From: Nocardioides sp. CER19
GTDB taxonomy: Bacteria; Actinomycetota; Actinomycetes; Propionibacteriales; Nocardioidaceae
Reading direction: 5' to 3'
Assembly: GCF_029846275.1 (NCBI RefSeq)
Contig: NZ_JARVWS010000002.1
Span: forward strand, 496,001-560,000
Length of the DNA: 64,000 nucleotides
Shown in pieces: positions 42,011 to 52,595 of this stretch; the first letter of the stretch is position 1; each line of letters starts with the position of its first letter. The translations under genes and the position numbers were made by a program. The notes beneath the pieces were generated by a model that saw only the letters and a list, made by a program, of their open reading frames with translations, did no database searches and was not told where the DNA came from.

Positions 42011-42040
42011 GGGGCCCGGCACCTCGCGGTGCCGGGCCCC
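42011..42040. terminator. Bidirectional terminator between tatD and the M6 protease
   Basis: A perfect 13-bp stem, GGGGCCCGGCACC (42011-42023) with its complement (42028-42040), closes a TCGC tetraloop between the convergent stops at 41977 and 42063. Confidence 0.85.
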
Positions 42041-42062
42041 GTGCTGCGCTATCGCGCGGGCG

Positions 42063-45017
42063 TCACTTGACCTTGATGATCACGGTCTTCGTGGCGCTCG
42101 AGTAGCCGGTCGACGGCGTGTAGACGACGACGAGCTTCTTCTTGCCCTTCGACCTGGCCGGCATCTTGAAGCTGGCCCGGCCGCCGGAGAGGGCCTTGGT
42201 GACCTTCTTGCCGGAGAACCGCACGGTGACGCGGCCGGCGGGAGCCAGGCCCGGCGACGACACGATGACCGTGACCTTGGCCTTCTTGTGCGGCCGCACC
42301 GTCCGGTTCGCCTTGACCGACAGGCCGACGGCGGCCGGGAGGACCCGAGCGGCAGCCGTCGTGGCCGTGCCGGTGGGGTGCTCAGCGGTGGTCGCGGTCA
42401 CGCGCACCGTCAGCACCTTGCCCAGCAGGGCCATCGGCGGGGTGAAGGTCGCTCCGGTGGCGCCGGCGATCGGGCTGCCGTTGGCGTACCACTGGTACTT
42501 CAGCGACGGGCTCTGCGTCCAAGCGCCGGCAACGTGCAGTCGCATGCCGACCCGGGGCGCGGGGGAGATCGTCAGCTTGGTGACCGGTCGGGGAGCCACC
42601 GGGGCGACCTGGATGGTCATCCGCCCCGTCGACTCGTTGTTGGCGACGACGCGGATCGTCGTGCCGGTGCCCGCGACCTTCACGGAGGAGTCGGGCTTCG
42701 CCGCGTCGTAGTACGCCGACGGCACCGAGTCGTCGAACGTCGCCACGCCGGGACGAGCCGGGGACGTGAGCGTGACGGCGTGGAGCCGTCCCTTGGTGTC
42801 CTTGTACTCGCTGTGCAGGTTCAGCGGCGTCGTCGACGCCAGCCCGAAGGTCGAGTCGAACGTCTGGATCCGGGACCGGGCTGCGTCACGCGTCGACCAG
42901 CGCAGCGCCGTCGGGTGAGCGTCGACCGGCAGGGCCAGGCCACCCCCGGGGTGGGCACTGGTGTTGTTGTTGTCGTACAGGCCGTTGACGTACCAGACCA
43001 GCAGGCCGTCCTGGAACGGGAAGTTCTCCAGGTAGTTCGGCTTGGAGACCGGCCACCCGCGGTTGTACGGGCCCTGCTCGAGCGTCTGGTCGTAGCCGCC
43101 GTACACCCGGTTCTCGGCGACGTAGAACCGCGGGAACGACACGTCGTAGCCGGTGCCGGTGATCGTGTAGAACTCGTCGGCGGTGCCCTGGGTCCAGCCC
43201 GCGAAGCCGTTCTCGAAGTTCGTCGACAGCGCGCTGCCGACCGCGACGTTGTCGACCTTGAGGCCGAAGTCGTTGTAGGCCGCGTCGTTGACGTGCTTGA
43301 ACCGGATCTGGGCGGTCTGGCCCGCGTACGCGCCGAGGTCGGCCACCAGCTTGACCCACGTCGTCGGCGGCTGCCCCGTGAGGTTGCCGGCGATGTTCGG
43401 GTTCGAGTAGCCGGTGATGCCCTCGCCCTCGTTCTGCTCGTTCGGGTCGTCGCTCGTCGAGAGGTTGGTGTGGACCTTCTTCCAGGTGGTCCCGCCGTCG
43501 GTCGAGATCTCGACGTAGGCGTAGTCCCAGTCCTGCTCGATGTTGTAGGCCACCTGGGCAGTCAGCTGCGCCGCCGCCGGGACCGTGAACGACGGGCTCT
43601 GGATGGCGGAGGTGCGCCAGTCGTCGCCCCGGCCGCTGTAGAGGTAGCCCTTGCTGCCGGCGTAGCCGGTGCCGGTCGTCACGAAGGCGTCACCGTCCGG
43701 CAGGTCGACGACCGCCGCCTGCGGCAGGGTGCTCGCGTGGTACGACGGGCCGAGGTCGATGCTCGCCGTCTGGAACGGGTCGACCTTCTTGTAGTCCAGC
43801 CAACCCAGCAGGAACTTCGAGACCGCGTCCATGTGGTTGGGCGTCGTGCCGGCACCAGGGCTGTCCTTGACGCCGTGGCTGAGCCAGGAACCGGCGCTCA
43901 TGAGGCTCCAGAAGTCGACGCTGTTGTCGTCGGGAGCGGTGTCGGTGGCGGTGTCGTAGTAGTCCGGCAGGCCGAGGTCGTGGCCGAACTCGTGGGCGAA
44001 GACGCCCAGGCCGCCGTTCTCCGGCTCCGTGGTGTAGTCGTAGATCCACTTGCCGGTGTGGCCGATCTCGACGCCGCCGATCGGGGCGCAGGCGGCGCAC
44101 GAGCCGACCGCCGGCCCGTCGACGCCGTAGCCGTTCACGTTGGTGGCCGAGCGGTGCGACCAGATGGCCCAGGCCGGCGAGCCGTCCTCCTCGCCGGTGC
44201 CGGCGTGGATCGCCTGGAAGTGGTCGATGTAGCCGTCGGGCTCGTTGTAGTTGCCGTCGCCGTCGAGGTCGTAGCGGTCCCACTGGTCGAACTGGTCGAG
44301 GTAGGCGGCGATGTCGGCATCGGTCTTGCCGGCCTTCACCTGGGCGTCGTACCAGGCGTTGCCGGAGTCCGCGAGGAAGTCGTCCATGCCGGTCTCGTTG
44401 CCCTTGGCATCCTGGTAGGAGGCCTCGGTCTTCGGCACCGTCACCCAGTCGCTGACGTCGCCCTCGAGGTCGAAGCGACCGGACGACATCTCCTTGTAGA
44501 CGCCCTTGAACGACTCGTTGTTCTGGTCAGGCATGCCGTTGAAGAACATGTCCAGGTAGTGCTGGCGGTCGAAGTGCTGCTTCCAGTACGTCGAGTTGTC
44601 CTTCGCCCGGTCGGGCTGCGGGATCTGGTCGTGGACCGGTCCGCTGGCGTTCGCCGGGAAGGCGGTGTTGGTGTTGGTGTCGCCGAAGTCGACGAGGAAC
44701 GTCAGCAGCTGCTGGGTCTCCTCGGTCTGGTACTCCACCCAGTCACCGTCGCCGATGTCGACGACCTTGCTGCCGTTCTTCGTGACGGTCTTGGCCTTCC
44801 CGGACGCCAGCTTCTCGGCGGCGATCTTCTTCGCCGCCCGTCGCTTCTGCTCGAGCGGGCTGGGCCGGTCGTCGCTCCTGGTCGCAGCGCCGGCGTCGGT
44901 CTTGAGCGCCTTGACGTGTGCGGGCGACGGGGTGGCGTGCGCGCCGCCTGGAACCGTGGCGGCCGCGAGTCCGAGGACCGCGGCCGCGCTCAAGACGCCA
45001 GTGATGCGTCGATTCAC
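42063..45017 (-). CDS. Secreted M6-family metalloprotease (immune inhibitor A type)
   Basis: This 984-residue secreted zinc protease has a signal peptide (residues 1-28, ending AHATP) and a propeptide-like basic region. The catalytic domain has H342-E343-x-x-H346 in FAHEFGHDLGLPDYYD. Acidic Ca-binding-like stretches (DLDGDGNYNEPDGYID) and an MSAGSW turn (the M6 Met-turn) follow. Two beta domains come next, with the signature DNVAVGSALSTNFENGFAGW (immune inhibitor A-like). The C-terminus carries Ig-like domains (ISPAPRVGMRLHVAGAWTQS, YQWYANGSPIAGATGATF) and a final all-beta module. The start ATG 45017 follows the long intergenic region shared with rpfB. Confidence 0.93.
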   Translation of the reverse strand: MNRRITGVLSAAAVLGLAAATVPGGAHATPSPAHVKALKTDAGAATRSDDRPSPLEQKRRAAKKIAAEKLASGKAKTVTKNGSKVVDIGDGDWVEYQTEETQQLLTFLVDFGDTNTNTAFPANASGPVHDQIPQPDRAKDNSTYWKQHFDRQHYLDMFFNGMPDQNNESFKGVYKEMSSGRFDLEGDVSDWVTVPKTEASYQDAKGNETGMDDFLADSGNAWYDAQVKAGKTDADIAAYLDQFDQWDRYDLDGDGNYNEPDGYIDHFQAIHAGTGEEDGSPAWAIWSHRSATNVNGYGVDGPAVGSCAACAPIGGVEIGHTGKWIYDYTTEPENGGLGVFAHEFGHDLGLPDYYDTATDTAPDDNSVDFWSLMSAGSWLSHGVKDSPGAGTTPNHMDAVSKFLLGWLDYKKVDPFQTASIDLGPSYHASTLPQAAVVDLPDGDAFVTTGTGYAGSKGYLYSGRGDDWRTSAIQSPSFTVPAAAQLTAQVAYNIEQDWDYAYVEISTDGGTTWKKVHTNLSTSDDPNEQNEGEGITGYSNPNIAGNLTGQPPTTWVKLVADLGAYAGQTAQIRFKHVNDAAYNDFGLKVDNVAVGSALSTNFENGFAGWTQGTADEFYTITGTGYDVSFPRFYVAENRVYGGYDQTLEQGPYNRGWPVSKPNYLENFPFQDGLLVWYVNGLYDNNNTSAHPGGGLALPVDAHPTALRWSTRDAARSRIQTFDSTFGLASTTPLNLHSEYKDTKGRLHAVTLTSPARPGVATFDDSVPSAYYDAAKPDSSVKVAGTGTTIRVVANNESTGRMTIQVAPVAPRPVTKLTISPAPRVGMRLHVAGAWTQSPSLKYQWYANGSPIAGATGATFTPPMALLGKVLTVRVTATTAEHPTGTATTAAARVLPAAVGLSVKANRTVRPHKKAKVTVIVSSPGLAPAGRVTVRFSGKKVTKALSGGRASFKMPARSKGKKKLVVVYTPSTGYSSATKTVIIKVK

Positions 45018-46534
<1,517 letters not shown>

Positions 46535-46540
46535 ACCGGC

Positions 46541-46611
46541 GGTCGGGAGCCTCGCCCCTCCCGTCGGGCTCTGACGCAGAGCCCCGACCCGAGGGTGCGA
46601 GGCTCCCGACC
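46541..46611 (+). terminator. Large hairpin after rpfB
   Basis: GGTCGGGAGCCTCGC (46541-46555) pairs perfectly with 46597-46611, enclosing a second hairpin (GTCGGGCTCT with AGAGCCCCGAC). No T-run follows. It ends 22 bases before the rsmA start and may partly end or process the rpfB transcript. Confidence 0.6.
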
Positions 46612-46633
46612 CGCCGCCGATAGGGTGACCTCC

Positions 46634-47494
46634 ATGTCCGAGCCCACCCCGCCGCGCCTGCTCGGACCGGCGGAGGTGCGGGCGCTCGCGGCCGAGCTGG
46701 ACCTCCGGCCGACCAAGCAGCGTGGTCAGAACTTCGTCATCGACCCCAACACGGTCCGGCGGATCGTGCGCGAGTCGGGCGTCGGCGCCGACGACGTCGT
46801 CGTCGAGGTCGGCCCCGGGCTCGGGTCGCTCACCCTGGCGCTCCTGGAGGTGGCCGGCCGGGTCACCGCCATCGAGGTCGACCCGGTGCTGGCCGAGCGG
46901 CTGCCGCGCACCATCGCGGAGTTCGCACCCGCCCAGGCGGCGTCCTTCGAGGTGGTCCTCGCCGACGCGCTGCGGGTCACCGAGGTCCCCGGGCCGCCGC
47001 CGACCGCGCTGGTGGCCAACCTCCCCTACAACGTCTCCGTCCCGGTCCTGCTGCACCTCATGACCCTGCTGCCGTCCCTGCGACACGGGCTGGTGATGGT
47101 CCAGTCCGAGGTCGCCGACCGGCTGGCGGCCAAGCCGGGGTCGAAGGTCTACGGGGTTCCCAGCGTCAAGGCCGCCTGGTTCGCCGACGTACGCCGGGCC
47201 GGCGCGATCGGCCGTAACGTCTTCTGGCCCGCCCCCAACGTGGACAGCGGTCTCGTCTACTGGAAGCACCGCGAGCCGCCGACGACGACCGTGCCGCGCG
47301 AGCGGGTGTTCGCCGTCGTCGACGCGGCCTTCGGGCAGCGGCGCAAAGCCCTGCGGGGCGCGCTCAAGGGCCTGGCCGCGCGGGACGCGCAGGGCGTCGA
47401 GGCGGCCCTGAAGCGCGCCGGTATCGACCCGCTGGCGCGGGGCGAGTCGTTGGAGATCACCGACTTCGTGCGGATCGCCGAGGAGCTGGAGTGA
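46634..47494 (+). CDS. rsmA: 16S rRNA (A1518/A1519) dimethyltransferase
   Basis: RsmA/KsgA (286 residues) dimethylates two adenines near the 3' end of 16S rRNA. Marks are [19 protein letters not shown], the SAM loop [29 protein letters not shown], and the catalytic motif [33 protein letters not shown] follows. ATG 46634 lies just after the rpfB hairpin. The stop overlaps the ispE GTG. Confidence 0.96.
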   Translation: MSEPTPPRLLGPAEVRALAAELDLRPTKQRGQNFVIDPNTVRRIVRESGVGADDVVVEVGPGLGSLTLALLEVAGRVTAIEVDPVLAERLPRTIAEFAPAQAASFEVVLADALRVTEVPGPPPTALVANLPYNVSVPVLLHLMTLLPSLRHGLVMVQSEVADRLAAKPGSKVYGVPSVKAAWFADVRRAGAIGRNVFWPAPNVDSGLVYWKHREPPTTTVPRERVFAVVDAAFGQRRKALRGALKGLAARDAQGVEAALKRAGIDPLARGESLEITDFVRIAEELE

Positions 47495-48429
47495 GCGAGC
47501 TGGCCGAGCCGGAGAGCAGCGCCGTCACGGTCCGCGCGGCCGCCAAGATCAACCTCCACCTCGGCGTCGGGCGGGTGCGCGGCGACGGTTTCCACCCGCT
47601 GGCGACCGTCTACCAGGCCATCGGGCTCTACGACGACGTGACCGTGGCCGAAGCCGCCGACTGGTCCGTCCACACCGTGGCCGACGACGGGATCGACCTC
47701 GCCGCAGTCCCGGACGACGAGACCAACATCGCGATCCGCGCGGGGCGTGCGCTGACCGCTCACCACGGCGTGGCCCTGACCGCACAGATCCAGATCCACA
47801 AAGGCATCCCGGTGGCCGGCGGGATGGCCGGCGGCTCCGCCGACGCGGCCGCGACCCTGGTCGCCCTCGACCGTCTCTGGGGCCTCGAGACCCCCGACGA
47901 CGACCTCCTCGCGATCGCCGCGGACCTCGGCTCGGACGTCCCGTTCGCCCTGCTGGGCGGTACCGCGATCGGCTCTGGCCGGGGGGAGCTGGTCACGCCG
48001 GTCGCCGATGCCACCGAGCTCTGGTGGATCGTCGTGCCGCATCCCGAGGGCCTGTCGACCCCTGCTGTCTACCGCCACTTCGACGCGCTCGTCGAGCGTG
48101 GCGTCGTCGACGCGGCGGATCCGGAGGTCCCGGCCGACCTCCTCGACGCCCTCGCCGCCGGCGAGTCCGAGGCGCTCGGGGCCGAGCTGTCGAACGACCT
48201 GGCCGCGGCGGCGTACGACCTCCGGCCGGACCTCGTGGAGGTCCGCCGCCGGCTCGAGGCGATCGGCGCGAACGCCGTGCTGCTGTCGGGCTCCGGCCCG
48301 ACCCACCTCATGCTCTACGACGACGTGGAGGGTGCTCGTGCGGCCGCGGCGGAGCTCGTCGACGCCGGCATCGGGCACTGGCTCGCTCCGGCGCCGGTCG
48401 CCGGATGTCACGTCGTCGACCTGCTCTGA
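47491..48429 (+). CDS. ispE: 4-diphosphocytidyl-2-C-methyl-D-erythritol kinase
   Basis: IspE (312 residues) phosphorylates CDP-ME in the non-mevalonate isoprenoid pathway. The GHMP-kinase marks are [14 protein letters not shown], the ATP loop [20 protein letters not shown] and [16 protein letters not shown] 47491 overlaps the rsmA stop, and the gene order rpfB-rsmA-ispE-ABC-F is widely conserved in actinobacteria. The Asp of [20 protein letters not shown] belongs to the active site. Confidence 0.96.
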   Translation: MSELAEPESSAVTVRAAAKINLHLGVGRVRGDGFHPLATVYQAIGLYDDVTVAEAADWSVHTVADDGIDLAAVPDDETNIAIRAGRALTAHHGVALTAQIQIHKGIPVAGGMAGGSADAAATLVALDRLWGLETPDDDLLAIAADLGSDVPFALLGGTAIGSGRGELVTPVADATELWWIVVPHPEGLSTPAVYRHFDALVERGVVDAADPEVPADLLDALAAGESEALGAELSNDLAAAAYDLRPDLVEVRRRLEAIGANAVLLSGSGPTHLMLYDDVEGARAAAAELVDAGIGHWLAPAPVAGCHVVDLL

Positions 48430-48444
48430 AACACTGGGGAGGTC

Positions 48445-50289
48445 ATGGCGAACCTCCTCAACCTCGAGCACGTCTCGAAGTCCTACGGCATCCGTCCGCT
48501 CCTGTCCGACGTCTCCCTCGGTGTCGGCGCGGGGGACCGGATCGGCATCGTCGGCCGCAACGGCGACGGCAAGACCACGCTGCTCGAGGTGATGACCGGC
48601 CTCGAGGAGCCCGACACCGGGCGGGTGTCGCGGCAGCGCGGGCTGCTGGTCGGCTACCTGCACCAGGGCGACCAGCTCGTCGACTCCCACACGGTCCGGG
48701 AGGCGGTGCTCGGCGGCCGCAGCGACCACGAGTGGGCGGCTGACCCGCGTACCCGCGAGGTCGTCGAGGTGCTGCTCGCCGGCGTCTCGCTGGACCGCGC
48801 CGTCCTCGGGCTCTCCGGCGGTGAGCGCCGCCGCTGCGCGCTCGCCGAGCTGCTCCTCGGCGACCACGACCTGATCGTCCTCGACGAGCCCACCAACCAC
48901 CTGGACGTCGAGGCCGTCGCCTGGCTGGCCGAGCACCTCGCCGCCCGGCCGTCGGCGCTGGTCGTCGTCACCCACGACCGGTGGTTCCTCGACGCCGTCT
49001 GCCAGTGGACCTGGGAGGTCCACGACGGCCAGGTCGACACCTACGAGGGCGGGTACGCCGCCTTCGTGCTCGCCAAGGCCGAGCGGGCCCGACAGGCCGC
49101 CGCGTCCGAGGTACGCCGGCAGAACCTCATGCGCAAGGAGCTGGCCTGGCTGCGCCGCGGCGCCCCGGCCCGCACGTCGAAGCCGAAGTTCCGCATCGAC
49201 GCCGCCAACGCCCTCATCGAGGACGAGCCCGCGCCGCGCGACGACCTCGCGCTGTCGCGGATGGCGAGCCAGCGGCTCGGCAAGGACGTCATCGACGTCG
49301 AGGACGTCGACCTCTTCCGTGGTGAGCGGCAGCTGCTCTCACACGCGACGTGGCGGATCGGCCCCGGTGACCGGATCGGCATCGTCGGCGTCAACGGCGC
49401 CGGCAAGACCTCGATCCTGTCCCTGCTCGACGGGTCGCTCGCTCCGTCGGCGGGCCGGGTGCGGCACGGGCGCACGATCGCGCTGGCGCACCTGACCCAG
49501 CACCTGGACGACGTGGACGCCACCGCCCGCGTGCTCGACACGGTCGAGTCGATCCGCCGGGTGACCAAGACGCTCGACGGCCGCGAGCTGTCGGCGACCT
49601 CGCTGCTGGAGCGGTTCGGCTTCACCGGCGACCGCCTCACGGCGCGGCTCGGCGACCTCTCGGGTGGCGAGCGGCGTCGGTTCCAGCTGCTCCGCCTCCT
49701 GCTCACCGAGCCCAACGTGCTGCTCCTCGACGAGCCGACCAACGACCTCGACATCGACACCCTCAACGTGCTCGAGGACTTCCTCGACGGCTGGCCCGGC
49801 ACGCTCATCGTCGTCTCCCACGATCGCTACTTCCTCGAACGCGTCACCGACTCCGTCTGGGCGCTCCTCGGCGACGGCCAGATCTCGATGCTGCCCCGGG
49901 GTGTCGACGAGTACCTCGAGCGGAGGGAGCAGGGGGGCCCGAGGAACGAGGGCGCCCCGTGGGCGGGCGAAGGTCGAGCAAGCGTCGCCACCGAGGAACG
50001 AGGTGGCGGCAGCGCGTCGAGACCTGGTGAGCCGGACGCTCACCGTGACGACAGGCGAGTCGCCAAGTCCGGCTCGGCCGAGGAGCGCAACGCCCGCAAG
50101 GCGATGACCCGCATCGACAAGCAGCTCGCCCGCATCGCCGAGCAGGAGGCCCAGCTCAACATCGCGCTCGCCGAGCACGTCTCCGACTACGAGAAGCTGG
50201 CCGAGCTGGGTCGCCGGCTCGACGAGCTCCTCGCGGAGAAGGCCGATCTCGAGCTCGAGTGGCTGGAGGCGGCGGAGGTCCTCGACTGA
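48445..50289 (+). CDS. ABC-F family ATPase with in-frame repeat insertion
   Basis: ABC-F proteins (here 614 residues) act on the ribosome rather than in transport. Two nucleotide-binding domains are seen. NBD1 has Walker A GRNGDGKTT, signature LSGGERRR and LIVLDEPTNHLD. NBD2 has GVNGAGKTS, LSGGERRR and LLLDEPTNDLD. The inter-domain linker contains ARTSKPKFRIDAANALIED. After NBD2 a Gly/Arg-rich insert (about residues 499-527) is encoded by a piece of the genome's dispersed repeat (49940-50025). A helical C-terminal domain (KAMTRIDKQLARIAEQEAQL) follows. The frame is intact. Confidence 0.92.
   Translation: MANLLNLEHVSKSYGIRPLLSDVSLGVGAGDRIGIVGRNGDGKTTLLEVMTGLEEPDTGRVSRQRGLLVGYLHQGDQLVDSHTVREAVLGGRSDHEWAADPRTREVVEVLLAGVSLDRAVLGLSGGERRRCALAELLLGDHDLIVLDEPTNHLDVEAVAWLAEHLAARPSALVVVTHDRWFLDAVCQWTWEVHDGQVDTYEGGYAAFVLAKAERARQAAASEVRRQNLMRKELAWLRRGAPARTSKPKFRIDAANALIEDEPAPRDDLALSRMASQRLGKDVIDVEDVDLFRGERQLLSHATWRIGPGDRIGIVGVNGAGKTSILSLLDGSLAPSAGRVRHGRTIALAHLTQHLDDVDATARVLDTVESIRRVTKTLDGRELSATSLLERFGFTGDRLTARLGDLSGGERRRFQLLRLLLTEPNVLLLDEPTNDLDIDTLNVLEDFLDGWPGTLIVVSHDRYFLERVTDSVWALLGDGQISMLPRGVDEYLERREQGGPRNEGAPWAGEGRASVATEERGGGSASRPGEPDAHRDDRRVAKSGSAEERNARKAMTRIDKQLARIAEQEAQLNIALAEHVSDYEKLAELGRRLDELLAEKADLELEWLEAAEVLD
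49940..50025. repeat. Dispersed palindromic repeat fragment inside the ABC-F gene
   Basis: CGAGGAACGAGG-type half-sites occur at 49940-49951 and 49992-50003, and the segment ends GCGTCGAGACC. It shares the GGAACGAG and TCGAGACC words with the palindromic element at 54646-54736. It encodes Gly/Arg/Glu residues absent from related ABC-F proteins, so it looks like an in-frame insertion. Confidence 0.55.
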
Positions 50290-50296
50290 CTGTTCA

Positions 50297-50381
50297 TCGA
50301 GGTATGCAGGCGAATGCGCACTCCCCGGGCGGAACTCCGCGCGGGAGGTGTTGGTTCGTCTGCATACCTCGACGAACCAAC
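50297..50381. terminator. Mutually exclusive hairpins between ABC-F and marR
   Basis: TCGAGGTATGCAG (50297-50309) pairs with CTGCATACCTCGA (50360-50372). Alternatively GTTGGTTCGTC (50350-50360) pairs with GACGAACCAAC (50371-50381). The two stems share sequence and cannot form together. The region separates the convergent genes ending at 50289 and 50392. Confidence 0.6.
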
Positions 50382-50391
50382 GCCCGTCGCC

Positions 50392-50877
50392 TCAGCTGAA
50401 CGGCGACAGCAGCTTGCGCAGCAGGTCGGCCAGGTCGGACTGCTGGCGCGCGGTGAGGTCGGTGAGGAACGCCCGCTCGGCCTCGAGCAGGGACGTGAAG
50501 GCGCCGTCGACCGCGTCCTTGCCCTCCGGGGTCAGCCGCACGAGCACGCCACGGCGGTCCTCCGGGTCGGGGTAGCGCTCGACGAAGCCGCGCGTGGCGA
50601 GCCGGTCGACGCGGTTGGTCATCGTCCCGCTCGTCACCAGCGTCTCCCGGAGCAGCCGGCCGGGGGAGAGCTCGTACGGCGACCCGGCCCTGCGCAGCGC
50701 GGCCAGCACGTCGAACTCCCACGACTCGATGCCCTGCGCCGTGAACGCCTCGCGCCTGGCCAGGTCGAGGTGGCGCGACAACCGGGAGAGCCGGGAGAAG
50801 ACTGCGACCGGAGCCAGGTCGAGGTCGGGGCGCTCGCGCGCCCATGCCTCGGCCAGGTCGTCGACCTCGTCCCTCAT
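50392..50877 (-). CDS. MarR family transcriptional regulator
   Basis: This 161-residue winged-helix repressor has FTAQGIESWEFDVLAALRRA, the recognition-helix segment RLLRETLVTSGTMTNRVDRL, and the wing GFVERYPDPEDRRGVLVRLT. ATG 50877 is chosen. It is divergent from the methyltransferase gene and an inverted repeat (50903-50959) lies between, so it probably controls the methyltransferase-VOC pair and itself. The ligand is unknown. Confidence 0.92.
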   Translation of the reverse strand: MRDEVDDLAEAWARERPDLDLAPVAVFSRLSRLSRHLDLARREAFTAQGIESWEFDVLAALRRAGSPYELSPGRLLRETLVTSGTMTNRVDRLATRGFVERYPDPEDRRGVLVRLTPEGKDAVDGAFTSLLEAERAFLTDLTARQQSDLADLLRKLLSPFS

Positions 50878-50902
50878 GGGCACGAGGGTAGCGGATCGAG
50901 AA

Positions 50903-50959
50903 TCTTGACATCGAGACACACTCGGGCCAAGGTTGAGATATCTCGACATCAAGATATCT
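50903..50959. promoter_or_regulatory. Probable MarR operator region
   Basis: TCTTGACATCGAGA (50903-50916) recurs on the other strand as TCTTGATGTCGAGA (50954-50941), a 14-bp inverted repeat with 12 matches. Two AGATATCT palindromes (50936-50943, 50952-50959) are 16 bases apart. This AT-richer island lies between the divergent starts at 50877 and 50973. Confidence 0.65.
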
Positions 50960-50972
50960 GGAGGCGACCACG

Positions 50973-51728
50973 ATGGCGCAGCCCTGGGACCCCGACCGCT
51001 ACCTGACGTACGCCGACGAGCGCGGCCGTCCGTTCGTGGAGCTGATCGCCCGCATCCCCACGCCCACCCCCGCGACCGTCGTCGACCTCGGCTGCGGCCC
51101 CGGCAACCTGACCCGGCTGCTCACCGACCGGTGGCCGGGCGCGAAGGTCACCGGCGTGGACAGCAGCCCGGCGATGATCCAGCGGGCGCGCCACGAGCAC
51201 GACGGCATCGACTGGCAGCTCGCCGACGTCCGCGAGTGGGACGGGAGCGCCGACGTGGTCGTCTCCAACGCCACCTTCCAGTGGGTGCCCGACCACCTCG
51301 AGCTGCTGCCGCGCCTGGCGGCCGGCGCCCGCGAGGTCTTCGCGTTCCAGGTGCCGGGGAACTTCGACGAGCCCAGTCACGCGCTCCGCGAGGAGCTCGC
51401 CGCCGAGGAGCCCTACCGCCGGCACACCCTCGACCTGCAGAAGCCGAGCAGCCACGACCCGGCCACCTACCTGGAGGTGCTCGAGGCGGAGGGCTTCGAG
51501 GTCGACGCCTGGGAGACGACGTACCTCCACGTGCTGCCGGGCGCGGACGCGGTCTTCGACTGGATCAGCGGTACCAGCCTGCTGCCGACGCGCGCGGCCC
51601 TGCCGGAGGACCTGTTCGAGCGGTTCGCGGCCCGGCTCAAGCGGCGGCTCCGTGCCGCCTACCCCGCCAGGAACGGCCAGGTCGTGCTGCCGTTCCGTCG
51701 CGTGTTCGTGGTGGGAGTGCGTCGATGA
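50973..51728 (+). CDS. Trans-aconitate 2-methyltransferase-like SAM methyltransferase
   Basis: This 251-residue class I methyltransferase resembles Tam. Marks are the start PWDPDRYLTYADERGRPFVE, the SAM loop VVDLGCGPGNLTRLLTDRWP, VTGVDSSPAMIQRAR and ADVVVSNATFQWVPDHLEL. Tam methylates trans-aconitate in E. coli; substrate identity is not proven here. The start ATG 50973 follows GGAGGCG. The stop overlaps the VOC gene start, so both are probably under the MarR regulator. Confidence 0.88.
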   Translation: MAQPWDPDRYLTYADERGRPFVELIARIPTPTPATVVDLGCGPGNLTRLLTDRWPGAKVTGVDSSPAMIQRARHEHDGIDWQLADVREWDGSADVVVSNATFQWVPDHLELLPRLAAGAREVFAFQVPGNFDEPSHALREELAAEEPYRRHTLDLQKPSSHDPATYLEVLEAEGFEVDAWETTYLHVLPGADAVFDWISGTSLLPTRAALPEDLFERFAARLKRRLRAAYPARNGQVVLPFRRVFVVGVRR

Positions 51729-52117
51729 GGCTCCACCACGTCCAGGTCGGCATGCCGGCGGGCGGCGAGGACGAGGCGCGTCGGTTCTACCGCGACGGCC
51801 TCGGCCTCGCGGAGGTCGACAAGCCGGCCGGGCTCGCCCAGCGCGGCGGCGCCTGGTTCCGCAGCGCAGGCGGCGCCGAGATCCACCTCGGCGTCGAGGC
51901 CGACCCCCGGCCTCCGGAGCGCGCGCACCCGGCCCTCGCCGTCGACAGCACCGCCGAGCTCGAGTCGCTGGGTGCCCGGCTGGAGGACCTCGGCTTCGAG
52001 GTCGACTGGTCGCAGCGCTACAACGCCTTGACCGAGACCGGCGGGTTCGAGCGATTCCACGCCCATGACCCGTTCGGCAACCGGGTCGAGGTGGTGCGCG
52101 AGGTTACCGACCAGTAA
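51725..52117 (+). CDS. VOC family (glyoxalase-like) protein
   Basis: This 130-residue protein has the paired beta-alpha-beta-beta-beta fold of glyoxalase/dioxygenase-type proteins: MRLHHVQVGMPAGGEDEARR, FYRDGLGLAEVDKP, GGAEIHLGVEADPRPPERAH and HAHDPFGNRVEVVREV. The family often binds metal or modifies small molecules. ATG 51725 overlaps the methyltransferase stop. Function unknown, possibly tied to the methyltransferase. Confidence 0.88.
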   Translation: MRLHHVQVGMPAGGEDEARRFYRDGLGLAEVDKPAGLAQRGGAWFRSAGGAEIHLGVEADPRPPERAHPALAVDSTAELESLGARLEDLGFEVDWSQRYNALTETGGFERFHAHDPFGNRVEVVREVTDQ

Positions 52118-52127
52118 TCTCTGGTGC

Positions 52128-52595
52128 ATGAGCCAGCTCGAGTCCCTGTGGAACACGACCAGCCGGATGCCCGTGATCGGCAAGAAGGTCTTCTCGCTGG
52201 CGTTCAGCCAGAAGGCGCCGTACTTCGGCTCGATCCGGCCGCTGGTGACCGAGCTGCGACCCAACCGCGCGGCGGTCCGGATCCGCCACCGGCGGCGCGT
52301 GCACAACCACCTCGGCACGGTGCACGCCATCGCGCTGTGCAACGGCCTCGAGATGGCGATGGGCGCGCTGGCGGAGGTGACCATCCCGACAGACAAGCGC
52401 TGGATCCCCAAGGGGATGGAGGTCGCCTACACCGCCAAGGCGACGAGCGACATCACCTGCATCGCCGAGACCGACCAGGAGCAGTGGGACACCGCCGACG
52501 GCGACCTGCCGGTGCGGGTCAAGGGCGTCCGCGACGACGGGACGGTCGTCGTCGAGGGCGTCATCCGCCTCTGGGTCACCCCGAAGAAGCGCTGA
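52128..52595 (+). CDS. DUF4442 (hotdog-fold) protein
   Basis: This 155-residue protein of the hotdog thioesterase-like family has GSIRPLVTELRPNRAAVRIR, VHNHLGTVHAIALCNGLEMA and the ending VEGVIRLWVTPKKR. The family resembles PaaI-type thioesterases. ATG 52128 is the best start; it begins 10 bases after the VOC gene and may be read with it. Its end overlaps the convergent PEBP gene by 20 bases. Confidence 0.85.
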   Translation: MSQLESLWNTTSRMPVIGKKVFSLAFSQKAPYFGSIRPLVTELRPNRAAVRIRHRRRVHNHLGTVHAIALCNGLEMAMGALAEVTIPTDKRWIPKGMEVAYTAKATSDITCIAETDQEQWDTADGDLPVRVKGVRDDGTVVVEGVIRLWVTPKKR

